Part shown: in pieces, positions 15,663 through 23,174 of the stretch
Position numbering within the stretch: the stretch's first letter is position 1
How the letters are laid out: the number at the start of each line of letters is the position of its first letter
From: Acidimicrobiaceae bacterium
GTDB lineage: Bacteria > Actinomycetota > Acidimicrobiia > Acidimicrobiales > MedAcidi-G1
Length of the DNA stretch: 64,000 bases
Direction of reading: 5' to 3'
Assembly: GCA_002687745.1 (NCBI GenBank)
Contig: NZBE01000010.1
Location: 100,666 to 164,665 of the forward strand
Notes under the pieces: generated by a model
What the model saw: only the letters and a program-made list of their open reading frames with translations
What the model was told of the DNA's origin: nothing
Databases searched by the model: none
Made by a program: the position numbers and the translations under genes

Positions 15663-15707
15663 ACCACCGATGCCGCTGCGGCAGGACCCGGTCTCAGGCG
15701 GTGAAGG

Positions 15708-16043
15708 TCAGGCCCCGGCTGGCCGGTGGAACTCGACGGCGAACACGGCGTCGTCGGACGGGCTCAGACGGTGTGAGCGCCCCGGCGGGATGGGCATAGG
15801 GCTACCAGGCTCGACGTTGTAGACATGATCAGGGTCGTCCTCGAACACGAAGTCGACCCTGCCCTCCCGTACCACCGGGTGTCCCCAGACACCCTCGGCG
15901 GTCCGGTGAGCGGCCAACAACTTCCGGGGAACCGTGCCGGCAGTGAACTCCGGGGGGGCTCCCTCCAGTACCACCCTCCCCGACAGGTCCCCGGCGGCGA
16001 AGCCGTTCGCAGTCCTGCGGAGGCGCTCAACCGGGCTCGTCAC
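15708..16043 (-). CDS. DUF1971 cupin-like protein with a HAMP-like N-terminal extension
   Basis: The last 75 residues match the DUF1971 / tellurite-resistance-associated cupin pattern: PEFTAGTVPRKLLAAHRT, EGVWGHPVV, VFEDDPDHVYNVEPGSPMPIPP and VEFHRP. The function is unknown; members are small beta-barrels. Upstream in the same frame the residues SPVERLRRTANGFAAGDLSGRV look like a HAMP linker of a sensor kinase, not like a cupin. The start is therefore unclear: GTG at 16043 gives 111 residues including the HAMP-like piece, while a GTG near 15970 would give the bare cupin. It adjoins the broken kinase on the opposite strand. Confidence 0.65.
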   Translation of the reverse strand: MTSPVERLRRTANGFAAGDLSGRVVLEGAPPEFTAGTVPRKLLAAHRTAEGVWGHPVVREGRVDFVFEDDPDHVYNVEPGSPMPIPPGRSHRLSPSDDAVFAVEFHRPAGA

Positions 16044-16055
16044 CGAGCGGGCCAG

Positions 16056-16601
16056 GATGAGGACCTCGCCTCGGTAATGGACGAAACCGAGCGCCTGACC
16101 ACCCTGGTTGAACAGCTGCTGGAACTGAGCCGGGCAGAGCGTTCCGCTGAGGTTGAAGAGGTCGACCTCGTGGAGCTGGCGACCGATCGGGTCGACACGT
16201 GGTCGGCCGCCGCCGGAGAGCGGGAGGTGAACGTTGCACTCGGTGCTTCGGTCGGTGGCGCCGTTGTGGCTGTCACACATGGTGCGGTTGAGCAGATTCT
16301 CGACAACCTCATCGACAACGCTGTCGCCGTGGCACCTCCCGGTTCCACCGTGACCGTGTCGATCGAGCGCAATGCCGACTCTCACGTGGTGGCCGTTTCC
16401 GACAGTGGGCCGGGCCTTTCCGACAACGACAAACAGCGGGCCACCGACAGGTTCTGGCGTTGAGACGAGGGTCGGGCCGGCACAGGGCTGGGGCTCGCGA
16501 TCGTGAGGTCCCTGGCAGAAGCCCACGGAGGTCGGGTTCTGCTTCTTGACACCGAGGGGGGCGGGCTGAAGGTGGAGGTCACGTTCCCGGCCGTGGCTTG
16601 A
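16056..16601 (+). pseudogene. Remnant of a sensor histidine kinase (C-terminal part with nonsense codon)
   Basis: The frame from about 16056 encodes the end of a HisKA domain (ETERLTTLVEQLLELSRAE) and most of a HATPase domain, with the N box ILDNLIDNAV, G1 box SDSGPGL and F box RFWR. An in-frame TGA (16461-16463) then interrupts RFWR-DEGRAGTGLGLAIV, exactly where intact kinases continue (RFWRADEGR). The downstream part, including the GTGLGLAIV G2 box, continues in the same frame to 16601. The phosphoacceptor His, HAMP and membrane segments are absent. No response regulator gene is adjacent. The kinase is non-functional unless the TGA is read through. Confidence 0.85.
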
Positions 16602-16626
16602 ACCACCGTTTCCCCTCGCCTTCGGG

Positions 16627-16632
16627 CACAAT
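16627..16632 (+). promoter_or_regulatory. Leaderless -10 box of the MOSC gene
   Basis: CACAAT ends six bases before the GTG at 16639. Confidence 0.35.
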
Positions 16633-16638
16633 GACCCG

Positions 16639-17187
16639 GTGGAACATCCAACCACAGCGGAACTCGAAGCCGGCCTCGACGACGTCAGGAACTCGCCAAC
16701 CGACAACGGCACCCTCGACCTGATTGTCAGGCGCCCCGAAATCGACGAGCGGGAGGTGCTCGAGATCGGCGAACTCTCCGTCGAGGAGGGCCTCGTCGGC
16801 GACAACTGGGTCAGGAAGCCCAGCGGCAGGACCGACGACGGCGGCCCCCACCCCGGCATGCAGCTCAACATCATCAACAGCCGCGTGCTGGCCCTCATCT
16901 GCCCTGATCCGGACCGCCGGGCACTCGCCGGCGACCAGTTCGTCATAGACATGGACCTGACCGAGGCAAACCTGCCTGCCTGGACCCGGCTTGCCATCGG
17001 CTCGGCTGTCATCGAGGTGACCGACCAGCCCCACACCGGCTGCCGCAAGTTCAGCCAGCGGTTCGGTGGCGACTCGCTGCGGTTCATCAACTCGGATGTG
17101 GGTGGTGACCTGAAACTGCGTGGGATCAACGCCCGGGTGGTCCAGCCCGGAACGATCACCACGGGTGACACTGTCCGGAAGCTCTGA
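16639..17187 (+). CDS. MOSC domain protein
   Basis: A 182-residue stand-alone MOSC-domain protein. MOSC domains bind sulfur or molybdenum-cofactor sulfur through a conserved cysteine and handle sulfur transfer or reduction of N-hydroxylated compounds. Here the cysteine lies in PHTGCRKFSQRFG (about 133-145), and the GDNWVRKPSG segment precedes the core. GTG at 16639 has CACAAT six bases upstream. It follows the kinase remnant by 37 bases and is followed by the tandem SDR gene. The physiological substrate is unknown. Confidence 0.85.
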   Translation: MEHPTTAELEAGLDDVRNSPTDNGTLDLIVRRPEIDEREVLEIGELSVEEGLVGDNWVRKPSGRTDDGGPHPGMQLNIINSRVLALICPDPDRRALAGDQFVIDMDLTEANLPAWTRLAIGSAVIEVTDQPHTGCRKFSQRFGGDSLRFINSDVGGDLKLRGINARVVQPGTITTGDTVRKL

Positions 17188-17228
17188 GCCCGGTCGGGGC
17201 ACCCCACCACCCGGAAGGGTCTTTCTTC

Positions 17229-17234
17229 TAGCCT
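17229..17234 (+). promoter_or_regulatory. Leaderless -10 box of the tandem SDR gene
   Basis: TAGCCT ends seven bases before the ATG at 17242; no ribosome binding site. Confidence 0.45.
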
Positions 17235-17241
17235 CGACAAC

Positions 17242-18861
17242 ATGCGCACGGCCATCGTCACCGGTAGTTCCAGCGGCGTTGGGCAGGCCGTTGCCGTCGA
17301 GTTGGCCTCCAGGGGCTGGCAGGTCATCGGCCTCGACGTCGGCGACGGAGCGGGCCTCCGGGCTGCAGCGAAGTTCGCCGGGGTTGGCGACATTGTGGGG
17401 CACCTCGACACCGACATCACCGACAGGACCCAGGTTTCGTTGTCGATGGCCCGGATAACAGCCTCCTTCGGAGATCGGCTGGGGGCCCTGGCCAACTGTG
17501 CAGAGATCTCAGCCAGCGGGCCGTTCGACGAGTTGTCAGACAGGGCACTACGACAGCAGTTTGGCCTGAACCTGACCGGGGCGATGAACGTGACCCGGGC
17601 CGCCCTGCCGTCCCTGCGGAGCACCACCGGTTCACGCATCGTGAACCTCTCCTCCTCCGCAGGCCTGTCAGGGGTTCCGGGCATGGCAGGTTTCAGCGGT
17701 TCCAAGTGGGGCCTCGAGGGCTGGACCGAGGCCATCGCACACGAGCTGCACCCCCTTGGCGTCGGCGTGGCCCTGGTTGAGCCGCCGGTGCTCACATCCG
17801 GACCGGGTGGAACCACGGGTGGCGAAATGGACCAGATAACTGTCGCCGATGCCGTCGTGGCAGCCGTCGAGGGGCGGCGGAGGCTCCGCCAACCAGTGGG
17901 GCTCTCCGCACGTGCCCGCTGTGCCGCCAGGGGCGTTGTCCCAACCGGCCTCCAGCGTGCCATCGTTGCGCGTTCCGCCGGGCTGGAGGCCGCCAGGCAA
18001 CCTGTTCGCCACGACGACGGGGTGGTGCTCGTGACCGGTGCCTCCACGGGTTTCGGCCTTGAAACCGTCGTCGAGCTGGCGCGGCGGGGCCGCAGGGTTG
18101 CAGCGACAATGCGTGACACCTCACGCAGGGCGAAGCTGGATGAGGCCCTCGGCGCAGACGGTCTGTCAGAGCGGGTAGAGATCCTCCAGATGGACGTCAC
18201 CGATCCCGGATCGATGTACGACGTGTTCACTGTCGTCGACAGGTGGGAGCGTGTGGCAGGCGCAAAGGGTCGCCTTGTCGGCGTGGTCAACAACGCCGGC
18301 GTGAGGGCCGTAGGGGCGTTCGAGGAGATCCCCCCGGCCGCCGTTGAGCACATGATGGAGGTCAACCTGTTCGGGACCGTCGCCGTAACCCGTGCCGCCC
18401 TTTCGCGCATGCGACCGCACGGTGGACGAATCGTGTTCCTGTCGAGTTCATCGGCTCTGGTGGGTGAGCCGACGTGGGCGGCATATGCGGCCACCAAGTG
18501 GGCTGTCGAGGGCTGGGCGGAATCACTCGCCTTCGAAACGGCACCGCACGGCATCGGCGTGGTTCTCGTGGAGCCCGGGGCCTACGGCACAGACCTGAAC
18601 CGGGCCGGAACCTCCTTCGGTTCAGAAGACGGCCCGTACCACCTGGTCAACGAGGCCATGGCCGAGGCCGACCGGCGCCAGCTGGAACGGGGTGGAGGCC
18701 CGGTCGATGTCGCTCGGGTGGTGGCCGCTGCCTTCGATTCCCGCCGGTTGCCCACCCGCCGGCCGGTAGGACGCGATGCCCGCCTCAGGTGGTTCACCCG
18801 TGGTGTGGTTCCCCAGGGAGTCCAACGGTGGGTGCGCGACAGGACCCTGGGGCTCCAGTGA
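17242..18861 (+). CDS. Tandem short-chain dehydrogenase/reductase, first domain catalytically degenerate
   Basis: Two Rossmann SDR domains in one 539-residue chain. Domain 1 (about 1-250) has the nucleotide loop GSSSGVGQ and serine segment NLSSSAG, but the catalytic Tyr of YxxxK is Phe151 (FSGSK, Lys155), and NNAG is ANCAE. Domain 2 (about 258-539) is intact: GASTGFG, NNAG (350-353), SSSS, Tyr415 and Lys419. Both halves end in a similar segment (ARGVVPTGLQR, TRGVVPQGVQR), so the gene arose by internal duplication. Only domain 2 should catalyse an NAD(P)-dependent redox step; domain 1 may be structural or regulatory. It overlaps the next gene by GTGA. Confidence 0.88.
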   Translation: MRTAIVTGSSSGVGQAVAVELASRGWQVIGLDVGDGAGLRAAAKFAGVGDIVGHLDTDITDRTQVSLSMARITASFGDRLGALANCAEISASGPFDELSDRALRQQFGLNLTGAMNVTRAALPSLRSTTGSRIVNLSSSAGLSGVPGMAGFSGSKWGLEGWTEAIAHELHPLGVGVALVEPPVLTSGPGGTTGGEMDQITVADAVVAAVEGRRRLRQPVGLSARARCAARGVVPTGLQRAIVARSAGLEAARQPVRHDDGVVLVTGASTGFGLETVVELARRGRRVAATMRDTSRRAKLDEALGADGLSERVEILQMDVTDPGSMYDVFTVVDRWERVAGAKGRLVGVVNNAGVRAVGAFEEIPPAAVEHMMEVNLFGTVAVTRAALSRMRPHGGRIVFLSSSSALVGEPTWAAYAATKWAVEGWAESLAFETAPHGIGVVLVEPGAYGTDLNRAGTSFGSEDGPYHLVNEAMAEADRRQLERGGGPVDVARVVAAAFDSRRLPTRRPVGRDARLRWFTRGVVPQGVQRWVRDRTLGLQ

Positions 18862-19883
18862 AGGCGGGAGGCCTGCCAACTCCGGCCCTGCTCGCAGACG
18901 CGGGTGTGTTGGAGCGCAACGTGGCGACAATGGCCACCAGCCGACCCGGCCGGGCCCTGAGGCCACACGTCAAGGCGTTCAAGTGCACATCGCTGGCGGC
19001 AGAACTCAGACGCGCGGGCCATACGACCTTTTGTTGTGCCACCACACGTGAGGTCGAGGGCATGGTTGCCGCCGGCCTCGGCGACGACCTCCTGCTCGCC
19101 AACGAGGTGGTCGACACGGCCCGCCTGGCGTCACTCGGAGCACACGTCACCGCCGGGCGGGCCCGGATCACGGTCGCCGTCGACTCCGCTGAGACGATCG
19201 CCGCCGCCTCGGCTGCCGGAATCACCGAGGTGCTCGTCGACGTCGATGTCGGAATGCCGCGCTGCGGGTGCCACCCCGACGAGGCGGGTTCCATCGCCGA
19301 CGCCGCCCGACAGGCAGGCCTCCAGGTCCGTGGCGTGATGGGCTACGAAGGCCACATGATGCACGAGGCCGACAGGGACACCCGTGTGGCCGGTGTGACC
19401 AGGTCCATGGCGATCCTGCAGACAGCCCACGAACAGGTGGGCGGCGAGGTGGTCTCGGGTGGAGGCACCGGTTCGTTCGACTGCAACGACACGGTCACCG
19501 AGTTGCAGGCGGGCTCATACGTGCTGATGGACGGCGACTATGCACGCCTCGGCCTGCCGTTTGAAGAGGGTCTCGTCGTGTCAGGAACCGTTGTCTCCGT
19601 GGGAGCCGGGGGTCACGCCGTGCTCGACGTCGGCCTGAAGGCTCTGGCCATGGACAGCGGACCACCCCGGCTTCAGGGAAGCGGCAGGGTGCTCTTCTGC
19701 GCCGACGAACACGCCACCGTCGTCGGTGGCAGCTGGACCGTGGGCGACAGGGTCGGCCTGCGCCCCGCCCACATCGATCCCACCATCTCCAAGCACGAAC
19801 ACATCCACCTGGTTGACGACATCACATCGGGCGGAGACGCTGAGGTCCTCGAGACATGGCCTGTCAACCTGAGGGGGTGGTGA
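18858..19883 (+). CDS. Fold-type III PLP enzyme, D-threonine aldolase / D-serine dehydratase-like
   Basis: Alanine-racemase-fold enzyme of 341 residues. The PLP-binding lysine lies in RPHVKAFK (about 36-43), the place of RPHxKTHK in D-threonine aldolases and DSD1-type D-serine dehydratases; the His of that motif is Phe here. A GYEGHMM loop, the phosphate-binding GGGTGSF, DGDYARLG and the C-terminal HxD-type metal site region (PAHIDPTISKHEHIHL) fit a metal-assisted enzyme. The GTG overlaps the SDR stop (GTGA), so the two are translationally coupled. The reaction (aldol cleavage or dehydration of a D-amino acid) is inferred from the family. Confidence 0.8.
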   Translation: MKAGGLPTPALLADAGVLERNVATMATSRPGRALRPHVKAFKCTSLAAELRRAGHTTFCCATTREVEGMVAAGLGDDLLLANEVVDTARLASLGAHVTAGRARITVAVDSAETIAAASAAGITEVLVDVDVGMPRCGCHPDEAGSIADAARQAGLQVRGVMGYEGHMMHEADRDTRVAGVTRSMAILQTAHEQVGGEVVSGGGTGSFDCNDTVTELQAGSYVLMDGDYARLGLPFEEGLVVSGTVVSVGAGGHAVLDVGLKALAMDSGPPRLQGSGRVLFCADEHATVVGGSWTVGDRVGLRPAHIDPTISKHEHIHLVDDITSGGDAEVLETWPVNLRGW

Positions 19884-19887
19884 GCCC

Positions 19888-21225
19888 GTGAGCGGAATCA
19901 ACTCCGACGGATCATGGAGAAACTGGGCCGGCAACCAGCGTTCCACCCCGGCAAGGATCGAACGTCCCCGAAGTGAGGCCGACGTCGTCGCACTGGTGAA
20001 GGCCGCCGCAGCCGATGGTCGGCGGGTCAAGGTGGTCGGTGCCAGCCACTCCTTTACGTCCATTGCCACGACCGACGACGTGCTCGTCACGCTCGACGAC
20101 ATGGGAGCCGTGGTCGGGATCGACCACGACACCGGCCAGGTGAGGGTCGAGGCCGGAGCCAGGTTGTTCAACCTGAACCCCCAGCTCCACGAAGCCGGCC
20201 TCGCCATGCCGAACCTCGGTGACATCGCCTACCAGTCGGTTGCCGGGGCCATCTCGACGTCAACGCACGGCACCGGGCTCGGGTTCTCGGGCATCGCCGC
20301 AGGTGTCGTCGGCATGCGGCTCGTGGCAGGTGACGGAAGCGTCATCGTGCTCGGCCCGAACGACGATCCTGACCTCCTCGAGGTTGCGAAGGTCGGACTG
20401 GGTGCCCTCGGCATCGTCACCCAGCTGACCCTCCAGTGCGTACCCGCCTTCAACCTGCGCGCTGTCGAAGAGGTCCTGCCGGCAGACCAGGTGCTCGACT
20501 CGTTCGACGAGATGGCAGCAGCCACCGACCACATTGAATTCTTCTGGATGCCCCACACCGACCTTGCAATGCGCAAGCGCAACACCCGCACCACCGATGC
20601 ACCCCCTCCTCCGAGGAACCGCCGGCATGCACTGCAGCGCCGGTGGAAGCGCTTCAAGAACAAGGAACTCATGGAGAACGCCGCCTTCGGTGCGTTCAAC
20701 CACATCGGCCGGATGGCACCGTCGCTGATCCCGCGCCTGAACGGCCTCGTGGCATCCGAAGGTGACCGGGTCGAGTACCTGACCACCAGCTACGAGGTCT
20801 TCGCCAGCCCCCGCCGGGTGCGCTTCTACGAAATGGAGTACGGGGTACCCGCCGAGCACGGAATCGAGGCGCTCCGCCGGGTCATGGACCTCGTCTCGAA
20901 CCTCGGGCGACCCGTCAGCTTCCCAATCGAGTACCGGATCCTCGGACCCGACAACATCCCACTCAGCACCTCACACGGTCGGCCAACCGCCTACATCGCC
21001 GTGCACGTCTTCAGGCGCACCCCCTACGAGGACTACTTCAGGGGAGTCGAGGAGATCATGGACGACTACGGCGGCAGACCCCACTGGGGCAAGCTGCACT
21101 TTCAGACCTCGGATTCCCTGGGCGGCCGCTACCCCCAGTGGTACCGGTTCCAGGCGGCCCGCAGGCGCCTGGACCCCGCCGGCAGGTTCACCAACGACTA
21201 CCTGGACCGGGTTCTCGGCAGATGA
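19888..21225 (+). CDS. FAD-linked aldonolactone oxidase (D-arabinono-1,4-lactone oxidase type)
   Basis: VAO-family flavoprotein of 445 residues. The PCMH-type FAD domain (about 20-190) contains GASHSFTSIATTDDVLVTL, the SVAGAISTSTHGTG loop and GALGIVTQLTLQ. The C-terminal ALO domain ends in the characteristic HWGKLH (about 394-399). Enzymes of this group oxidise sugar lactones or polyols at C2/C3 (ascorbate-like products, alditols). GTG 19888 follows the PLP-enzyme stop by four bases, so SDR, PLP enzyme and oxidase form one operon. Its exact sugar substrate is not deducible. Confidence 0.88.
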   Translation: MSGINSDGSWRNWAGNQRSTPARIERPRSEADVVALVKAAAADGRRVKVVGASHSFTSIATTDDVLVTLDDMGAVVGIDHDTGQVRVEAGARLFNLNPQLHEAGLAMPNLGDIAYQSVAGAISTSTHGTGLGFSGIAAGVVGMRLVAGDGSVIVLGPNDDPDLLEVAKVGLGALGIVTQLTLQCVPAFNLRAVEEVLPADQVLDSFDEMAAATDHIEFFWMPHTDLAMRKRNTRTTDAPPPPRNRRHALQRRWKRFKNKELMENAAFGAFNHIGRMAPSLIPRLNGLVASEGDRVEYLTTSYEVFASPRRVRFYEMEYGVPAEHGIEALRRVMDLVSNLGRPVSFPIEYRILGPDNIPLSTSHGRPTAYIAVHVFRRTPYEDYFRGVEEIMDDYGGRPHWGKLHFQTSDSLGGRYPQWYRFQAARRRLDPAGRFTNDYLDRVLGR

Positions 21226-21253
21226 GCGCGGGCCGTGAGCCTGTCGGCCACCC

Positions 21254-22039
21254 CTACCTGCGTGCGATAAGGGAGACCTCGGTGGTTCGACCCGTGGTGA
21301 CCGTGAGAGACGGATCGTAGACGTAGCCCTCGGGGTGCTCGAAGCCCACGAGATGTCCTGGATCGTCAGCCTGCTCGCTGACCACGAACCTGACGAGCGA
21401 CCCCTTCAGGAGCTTGTTCCAGTGCGACACCGCCACCAGGCGACGCTCGCCATCCCTCTCCACGTCGTCGAGGAACCGCACCCTCATGCGTCGACGAGCC
21501 ACGGACGGATCCCACGCTGCTGAGTGTTCGTTGGGAAGGAGGTCCCAGACCACCTCGGTATCGGTCAGGTGGTCGGTCAGTATCGGCTTCCAGAAGTGGG
21601 CCGGCCTGCCGAATCCCGGAAGCGAGGCCCCCATCTTCAGCTTGTAGTCGGGAATCGGATCCGTAGGCCGAAGCACACCCCAGAGACCGGAGAAGATGAG
21701 CACCTGCCTGTCGACCCGGCGCCGAAGTGGCGCCGGGAGGGACGGGTAGTCGAGCGCGTCATAGAGGACACCCGTGTAGCGACCGATCGCGGGAAGGGTG
21801 GGCGCCGACCCGACGGCCAGGTTGGCGGCCGTCGCCTCAGCCGTTCTGGCAGCACCGACACCGAGGATCTTCGACCGTGCACCGACCGATCCCTTCATCG
21901 CCCGGGCGAGTGCGGCGACTACCTCTTCACGCTGAGCGGCCAGTTCGGGAAAGGACTGGTCGGCCTCGTTCCACGGAGCACCGTCGCCACCGGTGGCCTT
22001 TCCCTCGGAGGGAGGCAGCAGGATGAGCGGCGACGGCAT
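21254..22039 (-). CDS. yaaA: YaaA/DUF328 family peroxide-stress protein
   Basis: YaaA family protein of 261 residues; E. coli YaaA lowers intracellular free iron during peroxide stress and binds DNA. The signature PPSEGKA is at residues 8-14, and the conserved SGLWGVLRPTDPIPDYKLKMG and SHWNKLLKG segments are present. ATG at 22039 is the start of the conserved domain and has TACCGT six bases upstream; the longer open frame lies antisense to the neighbouring small gene. It is divergent from the acidic 67-residue gene with overlapping -10 boxes. Confidence 0.88.
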   Translation of the reverse strand: MPSPLILLPPSEGKATGGDGAPWNEADQSFPELAAQREEVVAALARAMKGSVGARSKILGVGAARTAEATAANLAVGSAPTLPAIGRYTGVLYDALDYPSLPAPLRRRVDRQVLIFSGLWGVLRPTDPIPDYKLKMGASLPGFGRPAHFWKPILTDHLTDTEVVWDLLPNEHSAAWDPSVARRRMRVRFLDDVERDGERRLVAVSHWNKLLKGSLVRFVVSEQADDPGHLVGFEHPEGYVYDPSLTVTTGRTTEVSLIARR

Positions 22040-22045
22040 CCGGCG

Positions 22046-22055
22046 ACGGTACCCT
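22046..22055. promoter_or_regulatory. Overlapping divergent -10 boxes (yaaA and acidic gene)
   Basis: Plus-strand TACCCT (22050-22055) ends seven bases before GTG 22063, and minus-strand TACCGT (22051-22046) ends six bases before ATG 22039. The two hexamers share the central TA at 22050-22051, so polymerase could not occupy both at once. Confidence 0.45.
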
Positions 22056-22062
22056 CGCCGCC

Positions 22063-22266
22063 GTGACAGATCCGGCAATGGTCGACGAACCTGTGTCCAC
22101 CCCCGAGCCCGATACTGCCGCGGCCGAGGCATCTGAGGAAGAAGTCGAGTTGAGCGGACTCGAGTCTGACATGGCCGTGGTCGAGGAGGCCATGGACCAG
22201 GTCGACTCCGGCACTCTCGATGTCGCCGACGAGATGATCGCCGGACTCGGGGACGCCGAGGCCTGA
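22063..22266 (+). CDS. Small acidic protein with DksA/TraR-like helix
   Basis: A 67-residue, strongly acidic protein. After a disordered Pro/Glu/Ala start, residues about 28-60 (ELSGLESDMAVVEEAMDQVDSGTLD) resemble the coiled-coil to zinc-finger junction of TraR/DksA proteins (DLADVEAALARLDDGTYG), but the zinc finger cysteines are missing. GTG at 22063 has TACCCT seven bases upstream. It may be a reduced relative of such regulators, or an unrelated acidic protein. The short distance to yaaA and the leaderless promoter support a real gene. Confidence 0.62.
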   Translation: MTDPAMVDEPVSTPEPDTAAAEASEEEVELSGLESDMAVVEEAMDQVDSGTLDVADEMIAGLGDAEA

Positions 22267-22274
22267 GGGCAGGC

Positions 22275-22865
22275 TCAGAGCAGGTCCGGAACCGGTGCGT
22301 CCTCCACAAGTTCAACCCGCGGCCCCAACGAAACCCGGCCGTCCCTGAACTCCAGCCAACGCCCACCTAGGTTCGACAGCCGCACCCACGGTTCGCCACA
22401 GGAAGCCTCCAGGGAGTAGATCACCCCGGCGTGGGTGACCACCAGAACCGTGCCGTCACCGGACCTGGCCTCCAGCCGGGAAAGGGAGGCGGTGACCCGG
22501 GTCAACAGGGCGTCATCGCGTTCGTGTCCGTCTGGCCGTCGGCCCGAGTCGAGCATCCCCGGCCATCCCTCCTCGATTTCAACGCGGGTCAGCCCCTGCC
22601 AGGGTCCGGCGTCACGTTCCATCAGGTCAGCGTCAGTGAGCACAGGCCCGACTCCAATCGCATCGGCCAGGGTCACCGCCGTGTCAAGCGCCCGTTCGAG
22701 GGGTGATGACACAACTGCGTCAAAGACCCCCAGGTGTCCGGAGCGTCCGGCCAGCACGGCGTTGTCCCTTCCGAGGTCGGTGAGTGGCGGATCGGCCCGG
22801 CCCTGCCAGCGACCGGCTGCATTCCACTCGGACTGGCCGTGGCGGACCAGGAGGAGGCTTGTCAC
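22275..22865 (-). CDS. Histidine phosphatase (phosphoglycerate mutase-like) family protein
   Basis: Acid-phosphatase-like enzyme of about 196 residues. The phosphohistidine motif RHGQSEWN lies close to the N-terminus. SSPLERALDTA, the acid residue in DLMERDAGPWQG and the second catalytic His in VVTHAGVI complete the active site. Substrates in this superfamily range from phosphosugars to alpha-ribazole phosphate and cannot be assigned. GTG at 22865 gives the canonical short lead-in (MTSLLLVRHG); a GTG at 22892 would add nine residues and has a weak GAGG upstream. It is convergent with the acidic gene. Confidence 0.85.
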   Translation of the reverse strand: MTSLLLVRHGQSEWNAAGRWQGRADPPLTDLGRDNAVLAGRSGHLGVFDAVVSSPLERALDTAVTLADAIGVGPVLTDADLMERDAGPWQGLTRVEIEEGWPGMLDSGRRPDGHERDDALLTRVTASLSRLEARSGDGTVLVVTHAGVIYSLEASCGEPWVRLSNLGGRWLEFRDGRVSLGPRVELVEDAPVPDLL

Positions 22866-22922
22866 GAGGGTTGACGGTACCCGCCCGTTCACCCGACTTC
22901 GGGACCTCGGTCATGACCTCCC

Positions 22923-22928
22923 TACACT
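22923..22928 (+). promoter_or_regulatory. Leaderless -10 box of the moaD-like gene
   Basis: TACACT ends six bases before the ATG at 22935; no ribosome binding site. Confidence 0.45.
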
Positions 22929-22934
22929 TACCGG

Positions 22935-23171
22935 ATGGCAGTACTGCGCTTGTTCGCCTCGGCCCGCGTGGCCGCGGGTACCGGCCGGACCGAAATGTCG
23001 GGTTCAACGGTCGGTGAGATCGTCGACGCTGCGCGCAGCCTCTACGGGGAGACGTTCGCAAGCCAGCTCGAAACATGTGGAATCTGGCTGAACGGCGAGC
23101 CTGCTGCAGCGGCCGACCCCGTCACCGAAGACGACGAGGTAGCCATCCTCCCGCCCGTGTCGGGGGGCTGA
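22935..23171 (+). CDS. MoaD/ThiS-family ubiquitin-like sulfur carrier
   Basis: A 78-residue beta-grasp protein ending in the diglycine VSGG, the C-terminus that is adenylated and thiocarboxylated in sulfur carriers. Internal pattern: LRLFASARVAAG at the start, WLNGEPA and the EDDEVAILPPVSGG end, all typical of MoaD. It could serve molybdopterin synthesis or another sulfur-transfer route; no moaE or moeB is in the window. TACACT lies six bases before the ATG. It is followed three bases later by mshA, probably on the same message. Confidence 0.87.
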   Translation: MAVLRLFASARVAAGTGRTEMSGSTVGEIVDAARSLYGETFASQLETCGIWLNGEPAAAADPVTEDDEVAILPPVSGG

Positions 23172-23174
23172 ACC

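Noticed and set aside
15708-18554. A 948-codon open frame on the minus strand
   Set aside because: Beyond the cupin end it runs antisense to the kinase remnant, MOSC and SDR genes and has the Ser/Arg/Pro-rich composition of a GC-skewed shadow frame. Only its last part (from about 16043) looks real.
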